Shown here piece by piece: positions 27,775-34,876 of a DNA stretch of 34,876 bases. A program made the translations under genes and the position numbers. Origin of the DNA: Halioglobus japonicus (GTDB taxonomy: Bacteria; Pseudomonadota; Gammaproteobacteria; Pseudomonadales; Halieaceae); NCBI GenBank assembly GCA_902705825.1, contig CACSIL010000004.1:32108-66983 (forward strand). Reading direction: 5' to 3'. Under the pieces are notes generated by a model, which saw only the letters and a program-made list of their open reading frames with translations, did no database searches and had not been told where the DNA came from. Each line of letters opens with the position of its first letter. The stretch's first letter is position 1.

Positions 27775-29637
27775 ATGCCATCTTTGATCCTCGTTATTCT
27801 ACCTGTCTTACTTGCGCTCTCCGCTTGCGCCACGCCGCCGGCACACTCGCCATCGCAGACTGAAAACACGGCACCACCGCCCAATATTCTACTGATCGTA
27901 CTGGATGACCTGGGGTATAACGACCTGGGAGCCAATGGCAATCCGAATACGCCCACGCCAAACCTGGACGCGCTGGCTGCCGAAGGTATTCTGTATACCC
28001 GCCACTACGCAGACGCGACTTGCTCAGTCGCGCGGGCCGCACTGATGACAGGTACATTCCCGGCCTCACATGGGCTGCGCCCGAATCATCTTGGCCTGTC
28101 TGTCGGCACCCCCACCATTGCCACCATGCTGCAGGAGAAGGGCTACCGGACACAGCACATTGGCAAATGGCATATTGTAAGTGCGACGCTGGATCAATCA
28201 CCCAGTTACTTCGGATTCGATGACTGGTACGGATTTTTGCACAACAACGAACTCAGCGGGCCCTCCGAGGATGGCATTCGCTACTGGAGGCCCACCTATC
28301 AGGACCCCTGGTTGCGCGAGAATCAGTCACCACTACAGCAAGAGTCAGGACATTTGACGGACATCCTGACAGAGCGGGCCATCGGCTTTCTCGATCAACA
28401 GAAGGACGTTACCCAGCCCTGGTTTTTGAATCTGTGGTACTACGCACCGCATGCGCCCATTCAACCCGATCAGCGCTTTGCCAAGCAGTACCCTGATACC
28501 AAGGAAGGCAAATACCATGCGCTCATAGACCAACTGGATTTCAGTATCGGCCGCGTGATGGCCGCACTGGATAAAAACGGCGAAGCTGACAATACGCTGG
28601 TCATTGTCGTAAGTGACAACGGTGGTACAAACAAGGAAACGGACAACAACTATCCCTTTGCCGGAGAGAAAGCCACACTCACGGAAGGCGGCCTGCGCAC
28701 ACCGTTATTCATGCGCTGGCCTGCGCATATTGCACCCAATGTCGTATCCGATGAGCTTGTCAGTATTCTGGACATTTTCCCCACCATTGCACAAGTCAGT
28801 GCGGCCACACCCCCGAATGATCTTCTCGGCAGAAGCCTGCTGGACCCCGACCGTGGCGAGCTGCCTGAACTTTACTGGGAGTACTCCAACTCCGAGGCGC
28901 ACCAGTATTCCGTCCTGTCGTCCGATGGTCGTTGGCGACTGCTTTCTTTTTACGGTATGCGCGGACTGACCGACCTTAACGCCGACCCTTCCGGCAAAAC
29001 AAATGTGATAGATCGCTATCCCGACGTTGCGGCGCAGATGACAGACAACTACCTGCAATGGCGCAAAGAGATGCGCAATGTCAGCGTTGAGTACGAACAA
29101 CTCAACAGCAACGGCGGCGCCATTTTGACCGGTGACGACATGCAGCGCAGCCCTGGATACAGCGGGTTCACACTGGCTATCGGAGTAACCCCTTCGGCCG
29201 ACGAGGACGGGACAACTGAGGTCATTGCAGAACAGACCGGACGCTGGCGATTACAATCGTCCAGTACAGCGGGTTTGCAGCTGGAAGTGCTAGGCAGAGT
29301 GCTCAAAGCTCCCGCCTTAGCTGTCGGCCAATGCAGCGAGGTGGTAGTCAGTAGCCAGTTCAATATTTCGCCCGTCAATTCCAGGGGCAACAAAGCCCAT
29401 GTCGACCTCTACATCAACGGCGTACGGGCGGCCAACGCCAGCTGGAAAAACCCCGCCCTGAATACTTCGAACTACACGCAACCCACCTATATCGGTATGA
29501 ATCCCAACGGTGAGGAATTGTTCAACGGAGAGCTCAGCAAACCCCGCATCATCAATGAGCGGGTTGTACCGGACAAGGATGGCAAGGAAATCGGCAACGG
29601 TATTTCCGGTGTCCCTGCGACCTGTCCTGCCACCTAG
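27775..29637 (+). CDS. Sulfatase-family lipoprotein
   Basis: A 620-residue protein of the alkaline-phosphatase/sulfatase superfamily. A short signal peptide ends in the lipobox LSAC (C18), so it should be lipid-anchored. The metal site is seen in IVLDDLG (D44, D45) and SDNGG. The position normally modified to formylglycine is C83 in CSVARAALMTG, followed by GKWH and PHAPIQ. The third residue of the motif is Val rather than the usual Pro or Ala. From about residue 470 a beta-rich domain resembling a carbohydrate-binding/LamG fold follows (VDLYINGVRAAN). It has an AAGGAT RBS and follows the deacylase by 51 bp. Substrate unknown; no formylglycine-generating enzyme is encoded here. Confidence 0.85.
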   Translation: MPSLILVILPVLLALSACATPPAHSPSQTENTAPPPNILLIVLDDLGYNDLGANGNPNTPTPNLDALAAEGILYTRHYADATCSVARAALMTGTFPASHGLRPNHLGLSVGTPTIATMLQEKGYRTQHIGKWHIVSATLDQSPSYFGFDDWYGFLHNNELSGPSEDGIRYWRPTYQDPWLRENQSPLQQESGHLTDILTERAIGFLDQQKDVTQPWFLNLWYYAPHAPIQPDQRFAKQYPDTKEGKYHALIDQLDFSIGRVMAALDKNGEADNTLVIVVSDNGGTNKETDNNYPFAGEKATLTEGGLRTPLFMRWPAHIAPNVVSDELVSILDIFPTIAQVSAATPPNDLLGRSLLDPDRGELPELYWEYSNSEAHQYSVLSSDGRWRLLSFYGMRGLTDLNADPSGKTNVIDRYPDVAAQMTDNYLQWRKEMRNVSVEYEQLNSNGGAILTGDDMQRSPGYSGFTLAIGVTPSADEDGTTEVIAEQTGRWRLQSSSTAGLQLEVLGRVLKAPALAVGQCSEVVVSSQFNISPVNSRGNKAHVDLYINGVRAANASWKNPALNTSNYTQPTYIGMNPNGEELFNGELSKPRIINERVVPDKDGKEIGNGISGVPATCPAT

Positions 29638-29683
29638 ATTTGAACCTCACATCATCAGCGCTCGAACACTTTTGAGTATTGCC

Positions 29684-30262
29684 ATGACTATTGGAAATTT
29701 GCAGGTAATTGTCTCTCGAACCCGACTACTGGCTCTATGGCTGGCATGCGCTCTCTCGATCAGCGCCGGTGCCACTTTCTCTGCTGTGGGTACAAGCGTG
29801 CCTATCTCTGCAGACCTGGCTACCGGCATTGCTACAGACATCTTCCCGATATCGCTGAAATTGCAGCAGGGAAACCTCTTTCTCACCAATCCAATTGTGC
29901 TGTTTCTCGACCATGGGCGCGTCGGCATACGCGTCCACTTTCAAGCATTTGACCACCGCCCGGACGCGGGTATCGCGATCAGTGAGACCGGGCAGGCTAC
30001 TGTCTCAGGAATACCGGGATACGATGCAGCTACCAGGAAGATTCTGCTGGGTGACCCAAAAATAGATTCGCTTGAATTCGACCGCAGTAATGAAGCGACC
30101 CGGAACTTTCTACGACAGATAAACACAGCCTGGTCGGCGCAGGTTGCCAACCCATTGCGTGCGGAAATACCACCACACCCATACATGATACCGCTCAGGA
30201 ACAATATCCAGAGCCTCACCTACGATGGCAACAACCTTATTATTACCCTGGCTTATCAGTAG
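29684..30262 (+). CDS. Exported DUF1439-like protein
   Basis: A 192-residue protein with an N-terminal signal sequence (LLALWLACALSISAGATFSA). No convincing lipobox is present, although a Cys lies in the hydrophobic stretch. The rest is predominantly beta, with repeated hydrophobic-polar strands (ISLKLQQGNLFLTNPIVLFL, VGIRVHFQ) and a helix near ATRNFLRQINTAW. This arrangement resembles the YceB/DUF1439 lipid-binding-like family. The ATG at 29684 is chosen since it starts the signal peptide; in-frame starts at 29510 onward would overlap the sulfatase. It lies 46 bp after the sulfatase. The function is not known. Confidence 0.6.
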   Translation: MTIGNLQVIVSRTRLLALWLACALSISAGATFSAVGTSVPISADLATGIATDIFPISLKLQQGNLFLTNPIVLFLDHGRVGIRVHFQAFDHRPDAGIAISETGQATVSGIPGYDAATRKILLGDPKIDSLEFDRSNEATRNFLRQINTAWSAQVANPLRAEIPPHPYMIPLRNNIQSLTYDGNNLIITLAYQ

Positions 30263-30282
30263 TAACACAACCGCCTGCTACT

Positions 30283-31044
30283 TCACGAGTTGGAAGCAGC
30301 CGCCTGCCGCAGGGCTGCCATAGCAGCCAGCCCCTCAAATACCAGATCGGGGGCCCACAGGCTGCTGCGCTGCACCAGCTGCCTCAATATTTCTCCGGCA
30401 CCACCACTGAAAAGCAATGTCATAGGCTCACTGCCCGCCTGCTGCAGCGCCAGCTCAACTGCCCCGGCCTGGGCCAAGGCGATACCGTGGCGCACCGCCT
30501 CCGCGGTAGATTCCCCCGGCGTGAGCCCAAAATCGACGTCTTCCTCAAACCGCACTCGATCGGTGTCCAGCAACAGCGCTCGCTCCATCAGGGACGGCCC
30601 GGGAATGATGTATCCCCCTTCGTGCTGCCCTGTAGCACTGACGATATCAATAGTCAGGGCCGAGCCAGCATCGATCACACATAACCTGCCCGCTTCCCGC
30701 TCCCAGGCACCCAGCATGGCGAGCCAACGGTCAACACCCATGCGGGTGGGATCCGCATAGCTGTTTAGCAGGCTTCCCGTCTGCGCTTCCGTTCGCGCAA
30801 ACCACGGTGCGATACCCCACCGTTGTTCTAACAGAGCAGACAGTTCGTCCTCCGCTGCGCTTGCTGCCACGCTGGCCACCCAGATGTGGTCCAGTTGTTC
30901 CGCACATTTGAACAACACGGCCTGTGATGCTTTGTCATCGGGCCGGTAGTTGCCTCTTGCGAGCACCGCTTCGCCACACACCAGCCGCCATTTCGCACTG
31001 CTGTTACCAACATCCAACTGCAGGCAGTAAGTCGATTCGCTCAT
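30283..31044 (-). CDS. coaX: Type III pantothenate kinase
   Basis: A 253-residue ASKHA-fold kinase catalysing the first step of CoA synthesis from pantothenate. The N-terminal LDVGNSSAKWRL is the phosphate-1 motif, GVDRWLAMLGA the pantothenate region and VIDAGSALTIDIV the phosphate-2 motif, followed by GGYIIPGPSLM. Its ATG overlaps the birA stop by 4 bp. Note that the final steps of acetyl-CoA use (acs) are also in this window, although far away. The 20-bp gap to the convergent DUF1439 gene shows no terminator. Confidence 0.95.
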   Translation of the reverse strand: MSESTYCLQLDVGNSSAKWRLVCGEAVLARGNYRPDDKASQAVLFKCAEQLDHIWVASVAASAAEDELSALLEQRWGIAPWFARTEAQTGSLLNSYADPTRMGVDRWLAMLGAWEREAGRLCVIDAGSALTIDIVSATGQHEGGYIIPGPSLMERALLLDTDRVRFEEDVDFGLTPGESTAEAVRHGIALAQAGAVELALQQAGSEPMTLLFSGGAGEILRQLVQRSSLWAPDLVFEGLAAMAALRQAAASNS

Positions 31045-32021
31045 TGTGCGGCCCTCAGGGAGATTTCGCCGCCATAGATTGTTTGCACCCCGGTAGTGGT
31101 TTCAAACCGTAGCGCACCGCGCTCGTCAACGCCCCGCGCAACACCCGCCAGCTGCCCCGAACCAGTGTGCAAAACCACCGGGGTACCGGCAAAGGCATCC
31201 AGTGCCAGCCACTCATCGCGCCACCGGGCAAAACCCTGCTGCTCAAAATCCGCCGCCAGTGGCAGAAGCTCATTGAGTAGTTCTGCTAACAGCTGGTTCC
31301 GTGTGGGGGGGGACTGCGTGCTGATTGACCTGATATCCGTCCAGGCCTGGTCAATGGCGCCCGCCGCGGCCTCCGGCATCGAGACATTGAGCCCAATACC
31401 AATCACCACCTTACAACTGCCTGCCGCATCGCCGCTCATCTCCAGTAATATGCCACCGAGTTTGGCCCCATCGTACAAAACATCGTTAGGCCATTTGAGC
31501 TGTACCGCCGGAACCTCGCACGCACGCAGAGCCCGCGCCACGGCGACCCCGACAGCCAGGCTCAACCCTTCCAGTGCTGCTGCTCCCTGGTTAAATTCCC
31601 ACAGCAGCGACAGGTAAAGGTTCCCGGCATAGGGGCTCACCCACTGTCGGCCTCGGCGTCCACGCCCTGCTGTCTGCTGCTCCGCGCTGCACACCAGCCC
31701 GGATGAACCACTTTGTTCCACCCACCGAGTGACTTCCGTGTTTGTGGAGTCAACGCTGTCGAGAACATCCAGACGAGTCAGCAGAGAGCGGGAGCGCTCG
31801 TTCAGAGCGTCTCTCACCAAATTGGCATCGAGCAGATCTATACCGCCTGGAATCCGGTAACCTTTGCCTTTGACAGATTCAATCACAATGCCGGATTCAG
31901 CAGCGATCCGGTTGACCTGCTTCCAGACAGCCGTTCGACTCACCCCAATGACATCCGCCAGTTCCTGGCCAGAGTGGAAGTCACCATCTGCCAACAGTGG
32001 CAAAAGCGTGGTATTTGACAT
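31041..32021 (-). CDS. birA: Biotin-[acetyl-CoA carboxylase] ligase and biotin operon repressor
   Basis: A 326-residue bifunctional BirA. An N-terminal winged helix-turn-helix (about residues 15-65, with ELADVIGVSRTAVWKQVNR) is followed by the ligase domain with GRGRRGRQWVSP and LYLSLLWEF, KWPNDVLYDGAKLGGIL and a C-terminal SH3-like domain. The helix-turn-helix suggests it represses biotin genes as well as attaching biotin to BCCP. The ATG at 32021 gives the family N-terminus; a start at 32033 is also in frame. The birA-coaX pair is common in this group. Confidence 0.95.
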   Translation of the reverse strand: MSNTTLLPLLADGDFHSGQELADVIGVSRTAVWKQVNRIAAESGIVIESVKGKGYRIPGGIDLLDANLVRDALNERSRSLLTRLDVLDSVDSTNTEVTRWVEQSGSSGLVCSAEQQTAGRGRRGRQWVSPYAGNLYLSLLWEFNQGAAALEGLSLAVGVAVARALRACEVPAVQLKWPNDVLYDGAKLGGILLEMSGDAAGSCKVVIGIGLNVSMPEAAAGAIDQAWTDIRSISTQSPPTRNQLLAELLNELLPLAADFEQQGFARWRDEWLALDAFAGTPVVLHTGSGQLAGVARGVDERGALRFETTTGVQTIYGGEISLRAAQ

Positions 32022-32102
32022 GAACAGCGGCACTCTAGTTGATCAATAGATGCGCGATGATAGCAAAATAAATCTCCGAGTTAGACACGCTCGCGCACTT
32101 AG

Positions 32103-32137
32103 TTTACGTTTGCGTCAACGTTAATTTCCACTACACT
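32103..32137 (+). promoter_or_regulatory. Operator-like dyad and promoter of the MerR gene
   Basis: TTTACG-N4-CGTCAA (32103-32118) is a dyad with one mismatch, resembling the TTTACG/CGTAAA-type sites reported for LiuR regulators. A -35-like TTGCGT (32110-32115) inside it and TACACT (32132-32137) 16 bp on form a possible promoter. The overlap suggests autoregulation. Confidence 0.5.
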
Positions 32138-32171
32138 GCAATCGCATGTCCGGTTGCCAGGTCTCAGTACA

Positions 32172-32561
32172 ATGGTCGATAAAACCTATACGATTTCCGA
32201 ACTCGCACGGGAATTCGGCGTCACCACCCGCACTATCCGCTTCTATGAAGAGAAAGGCCTGATCCAGCCCCAGCGCGACGGGCAGAAACGGCTGTACACC
32301 CCCGCCGACCGTGTTCGCATCAAACTGATATTGCGCGGCAAACGTATCGGCATGACACTGCAGGAGAGCGTCGACGTAATCGACATGTACGACCCGTCGC
32401 GCAACAACACACAACAGCTGAATGCCCTGATAGAAAAAATCGCCCTGCGACGCTCTGCGCTGGAGCAACAAAAGCAGGACATTGACGATATGCTGGCAGG
32501 GCTCGATGAGGTGCAGGAACTGTGCGAGAAGGCACTGGGGAAGCGCCGCAAAAAAACCTGA
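32172..32561 (+). CDS. liuR: MerR-family regulator, LiuR-like
   Basis: A 129-residue regulator with an N-terminal winged helix-turn-helix (YTISELAREFGVTTRTIRFYEEKGL) and the LILRGKRIGMTLQE segment shared by LiuR proteins. A coiled coil (about residues 80-118) would form the dimer. LiuR in Pseudomonas and Shewanella represses genes of leucine/isovalerate catabolism. None of those genes is in this window, so the symbol rests on sequence resemblance. No effector-binding cysteine pair of metal-sensing MerR proteins is seen, apart from one Cys near the end. The ATG at 32172 follows an in-frame ATG-like start at 32154; the later one gives the family N-terminus. Confidence 0.7.
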   Translation: MVDKTYTISELAREFGVTTRTIRFYEEKGLIQPQRDGQKRLYTPADRVRIKLILRGKRIGMTLQESVDVIDMYDPSRNNTQQLNALIEKIALRRSALEQQKQDIDDMLAGLDEVQELCEKALGKRRKKT

Positions 32562-32674
32562 GTCGCACAAACGATCAGCCAGTTGTCGCCGCGAGTCAAT
32601 TTCAGCTACTCTTGGCGGGGTACACGCATCCGTAGTAATACGGCTGCCTCCCACACCATCAGACTGAGAGAGAC

Positions 32675-33019
32675 ATGGTACACGGTCCAGGTTCAATGTT
32701 ACGCAAAACCGCCGCCACCCTCATGTGTCTATCGGGAACTGCCCAGTTCGCATCGCTATGGCTGCGCGAACTAACAGGCACTGCACTTATCGATGGGCTG
32801 TGGGGAACAGTGTACCTGATCATCGGCATCGGCCTGTTTGGGCACTCACGGTTTTCCGTCGTTATGGGCATCGTAGTTCCCGCCACGGCAGCGGGCGTGC
32901 TGATCTATAATCTGCCCAATCCCGAGCTGGCATATACCCTGCGCATTGCAATAGACGCTGTCGTCGCTCTGGTGTGTGCAGTAGTATTGTGGGAATCACG
33001 CCATCACCCCAGCGTGTAG
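32675..33019 (+). CDS. Small integral membrane protein of unknown function
   Basis: A 114-residue protein with four predicted hydrophobic segments (approximately residues 13-30, 38-56, 60-80 and 88-107) and short polar loops. GAGAGAGAC precedes the ATG. No motif that I recognise is present. It lies 113 bp after the MerR gene on the same strand, so co-expression is possible, but distance allows a separate promoter. Confidence 0.65.
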   Translation: MVHGPGSMLRKTAATLMCLSGTAQFASLWLRELTGTALIDGLWGTVYLIIGIGLFGHSRFSVVMGIVVPATAAGVLIYNLPNPELAYTLRIAIDAVVALVCAVVLWESRHHPSV

Positions 33020-33098
33020 CACTGCAGGTGTCGGCCACAGAACGCCCGACATTAAACCGAGAACACTTCACCCAATAACCCCAGGATGCACCGGTACT

Positions 33099-33641
33099 AT
33101 GGCGCTAAAGCCCACTATCTACAAAGCCCAGATCGAGTTAGCGGACAGTGATCGCAACATCTTCGAATCACTCTCTCTCACTATCGCCAAACACCCCTCG
33201 GAAACGCTGGAGCGAATGGCCACTCGCCTGCTCGCCTACTGCCTGAACTGCACTCGCGGCCTGGAGTTTACCAAAGGCATTTCAACGTCAGATGAGCCCG
33301 ATTTGTGGGTTCACAGTGACCATGGTGACATCGAACACTGGATTGAAGTGGGCCAACCGGAGCAAGGCCGGCTGCGCAAAGCCTGCGGACGCGCACGTCA
33401 GGTGAGCATCTTTGCGTTCGGCAAAAGCGCCGCTACGTGGTGGAAATTGCATGGTGACGAGATAAGCGCTTTGCCACACCTTAACGCCTGGCAATTTGAC
33501 TGGACCGAGATACAGGCCGCAGCTAACTTGCTTGACCGCACCGTACAGCTCAACGTCAGCATCGTGGGCGGCACGCTCTACCTGGACAACGGCAGCGACG
33601 CCAGCAGCGTTGAACCAAAACTCCTGTGTCAAAACGATTGA
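33099..33641 (+). CDS. yaeQ: YaeQ family protein
   Basis: A 180-residue YaeQ protein, standard length. Characteristic segments are YKAQIELADSDRNIFE at the N-terminus, HPSETLERMATRLLAYCL, and the acidic/basic cluster DLWVHSDHGDIEHWIEVGQPE. The family adopts a restriction-endonuclease-like (PD-(D/E)XK) fold; D, E and Q in the last cluster correspond to that core. Its biological role is not established; E. coli YaeQ was once linked to RfaH bypass. Confidence 0.92.
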   Translation: MALKPTIYKAQIELADSDRNIFESLSLTIAKHPSETLERMATRLLAYCLNCTRGLEFTKGISTSDEPDLWVHSDHGDIEHWIEVGQPEQGRLRKACGRARQVSIFAFGKSAATWWKLHGDEISALPHLNAWQFDWTEIQAAANLLDRTVQLNVSIVGGTLYLDNGSDASSVEPKLLCQND

Positions 33642-33858
33642 GCGCCTGCGAGTGGGATATTCTGAATAAGCCACTAATCATTCAAAGCAGCGATTAAAAA
33701 CCAACCGCTAAATAGGATCCCCAAACGTAGACAGTAAAGGCTATTGAAAGAGAATACCGGCACTCACCATCGCCGTACGCCCGTTGCTATACGCGAAGAT
33801 TTTGCCATTGTTATAAGAATCAAGGGAGAGTGTCTCCCGCCTTCCCTGAGTTATCACG

Positions 33859-34509
33859 TCATTTCCGCTTGTCAATTTTCTTCACATCAAATAGCTCACA
33901 CATGATGTCTTCAAAGCGATTACTATTTCTGAAATCCGCATTCTGTCCAGAAACATCTACTTTAAAGCTCTTTCCCGAAACCTTGATAACCAGTGTTCTT
34001 CGAGTATAGCTAATACTTGCTCCAGCACCATATCCCTTGCTCTTCGTCTCTAACAACAAGTCAACACCAAGAACATCTTTCATACTGTATCGGCGAAGTC
34101 TGAACCTCGTTTTGATGTCAAAATGGCTCTTCGAAATCGAGAACAGAAAAATTGGGAATAAGTTAAAGCGATTAGCAAAATGGCCTCGCTCCCAGAACGA
34201 CATTCTAGCAAAGGAGACAGGGTAGTCCTTAGGTTCTGAGACAGCTCTCCCTTTGGCTTCCTTGACCTCCTCAACTGAAAAGTCCGCTCGCAATTCGCTT
34301 TTGGCGAAATCTCCAAAATTGGAAAAATAGTAATTACTTCATCGAACTGGCGCGCCGCATAAAAGTATGCCAGCCAGCTCAGCATTAAGATCGTTGTCAG
34401 TTGGAAAATGTCCAATTGAAGAATGAGCCAACAGTGTGGCCTCATCAATTTTTCCATCCTCACACAACTGACCAACTATTGTAGCGGTATCGCTTTTCGT
34501 CAAAGACAT
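33859..34509 (-). pseudogene. Frameshifted hypothetical gene
   Basis: One reading frame begins MSLTKSDTATIVGQLCEDG at 34509 and stops at 34339, while a long open stretch in the same frame resumes and runs to 33859. Between them the natural continuation (YFYAARQFDEVITIF) is in another frame. Removing one copy of a GCCA tandem repeat (34369-34378) and adding one A:T pair to the run of five at 34323-34327 joins all parts into about 215 residues: a short helical-repeat-like N-terminus, then a basic C-terminal beta-rich half. Two compensating frameshifts suggest gene decay or assembly error. I recognise no family. Confidence 0.55.
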
Positions 34510-34625
34510 AGGATTACTTACCAATTAATGCAACTACACTATTTGCGTGACGAGAGTTCCTGCAGCCCTCCATAGGATAATCATCAACGTCAGATACTCG
34601 AATCCTGAAAACGCCACTCAGTTTT

Positions 34626-34655
34626 CAATAAAATTGCTCGCCGACAGCGAGCCAA
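34626..34655 (-). terminator. Intrinsic terminator after the partial CDS
   Basis: On the minus strand GCTCGC pairs with GCGAGC (34647-34652 and 34636-34641) with flanking TTG/CAA pairs, followed by TTTTATT. It lies about 45 bp past the stop of the CDS that runs off the window end. Confidence 0.65.
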
Positions 34656-34696
34656 TTGCGAATTTATAGAAAATCTCTCTCGAAGCCCGACACAGC

Positions 34697-34876
34697 CTAC
34701 AAAACGCTAATAGAAACCAATTCGAATCGTTCCGATGGGCCTTCTCCGATAAATGCTCGCACAATGACCATCGCCCTTCCTTTCGCTCCGAGCACAAGCA
34801 TGGTGTAGTCATTATAAGGTGGAGTACTCGCATCACCCTGAAAGTTAATGCTTTTAGTGACCTGAATATCTCCTAC
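34697..34876 (-). CDS. C-terminal part of an unknown protein (truncated by window end)
   Basis: An open frame enters from the window edge and ends with TAG at 34697, giving 59 residues with no start inside the window. The protein has alternating strands (MLVLGAKGRAMVIVRAFIG) and ends ERFELVSISVL. The G-x-KG-x-A pattern with following strands loosely resembles the Coa1-type (cytochrome oxidase assembly factor 1) fold, which I cannot confirm. A terminator downstream supports a real gene end. The 180 bp between here and the frameshifted gene shows no other gene. Confidence 0.5.
   Translation of the reverse strand, partial: VGDIQVTKSINFQGDASTPPYNDYTMLVLGAKGRAMVIVRAFIGEGPSERFELVSISVL

Overview
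The window is chromosomal DNA of a gammaproteobacterium, probably a marine one of the Cellvibrionales/Halieaceae type. That placement is an inference from gene order and protein character, not from a search. The core block metY(tRNA-fMet)-rimP-nusA-infB-rbfA-truB-rpsO-pnp is in the classical gammaproteobacterial order on the minus strand.

Layout. (1) 126-2057: acs on the plus strand, convergent with what follows. (2) 2076-15546: a complete nitrate-assimilation cluster on the minus strand. In transcription order it is outer-membrane porin, nasT (ANTAR antiterminator), nasS (cytoplasmic nitrate sensor), nrtA-nrtB-nrtD (ABC nitrate uptake), an FAD oxidoreductase (probable electron donor to NasA), nirB, nirD and nasA. 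(3) 15925-24763: the translation/RNA block, led by an initiator tRNA behind a near-consensus sigma70 promoter. (4) 24909-25887: bfd and bfr behind a Fur-box-like sequence. (5) 26182-30262: three exported proteins on the plus strand (an M14/AstE-type deacylase, a lipoprotein sulfatase and a DUF1439-like protein). (6) 30283-32021: birA-coaX on the minus strand, then 32172-33641 on the plus strand: a LiuR-like MerR regulator, a small membrane protein and yaeQ. (7) 33642-34876: a gene-poor end with a twice-frameshifted gene, a possible gene remnant and a CDS that runs off the window.

How the nitrate genes appear to work together. The porin would admit nitrate to the periplasm. NrtA captures it and NrtBD imports it. 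NasA reduces it to nitrite with electrons passed by the FAD protein, and NirBD reduces nitrite to ammonium. NasS would hold NasT inactive until nitrate binds. NasT would then act on leader RNA.

The most interesting signals are regulatory. The leader of the porin gene has an intrinsic terminator whose 5' arm overlaps a hexaloop hairpin (loop AACGAA, A1/G4) of the kind ANTAR proteins bind. Because nasT lies downstream of that terminator, the circuit would be self-reinforcing. The nasS-nrtA gap carries an NtrC-like dyad, a sigma54-like -24/-12 element about 140 bp downstream, and a second pair of hairpins whose loops begin AAUG. None of this has been tested by folding or alignment tools.
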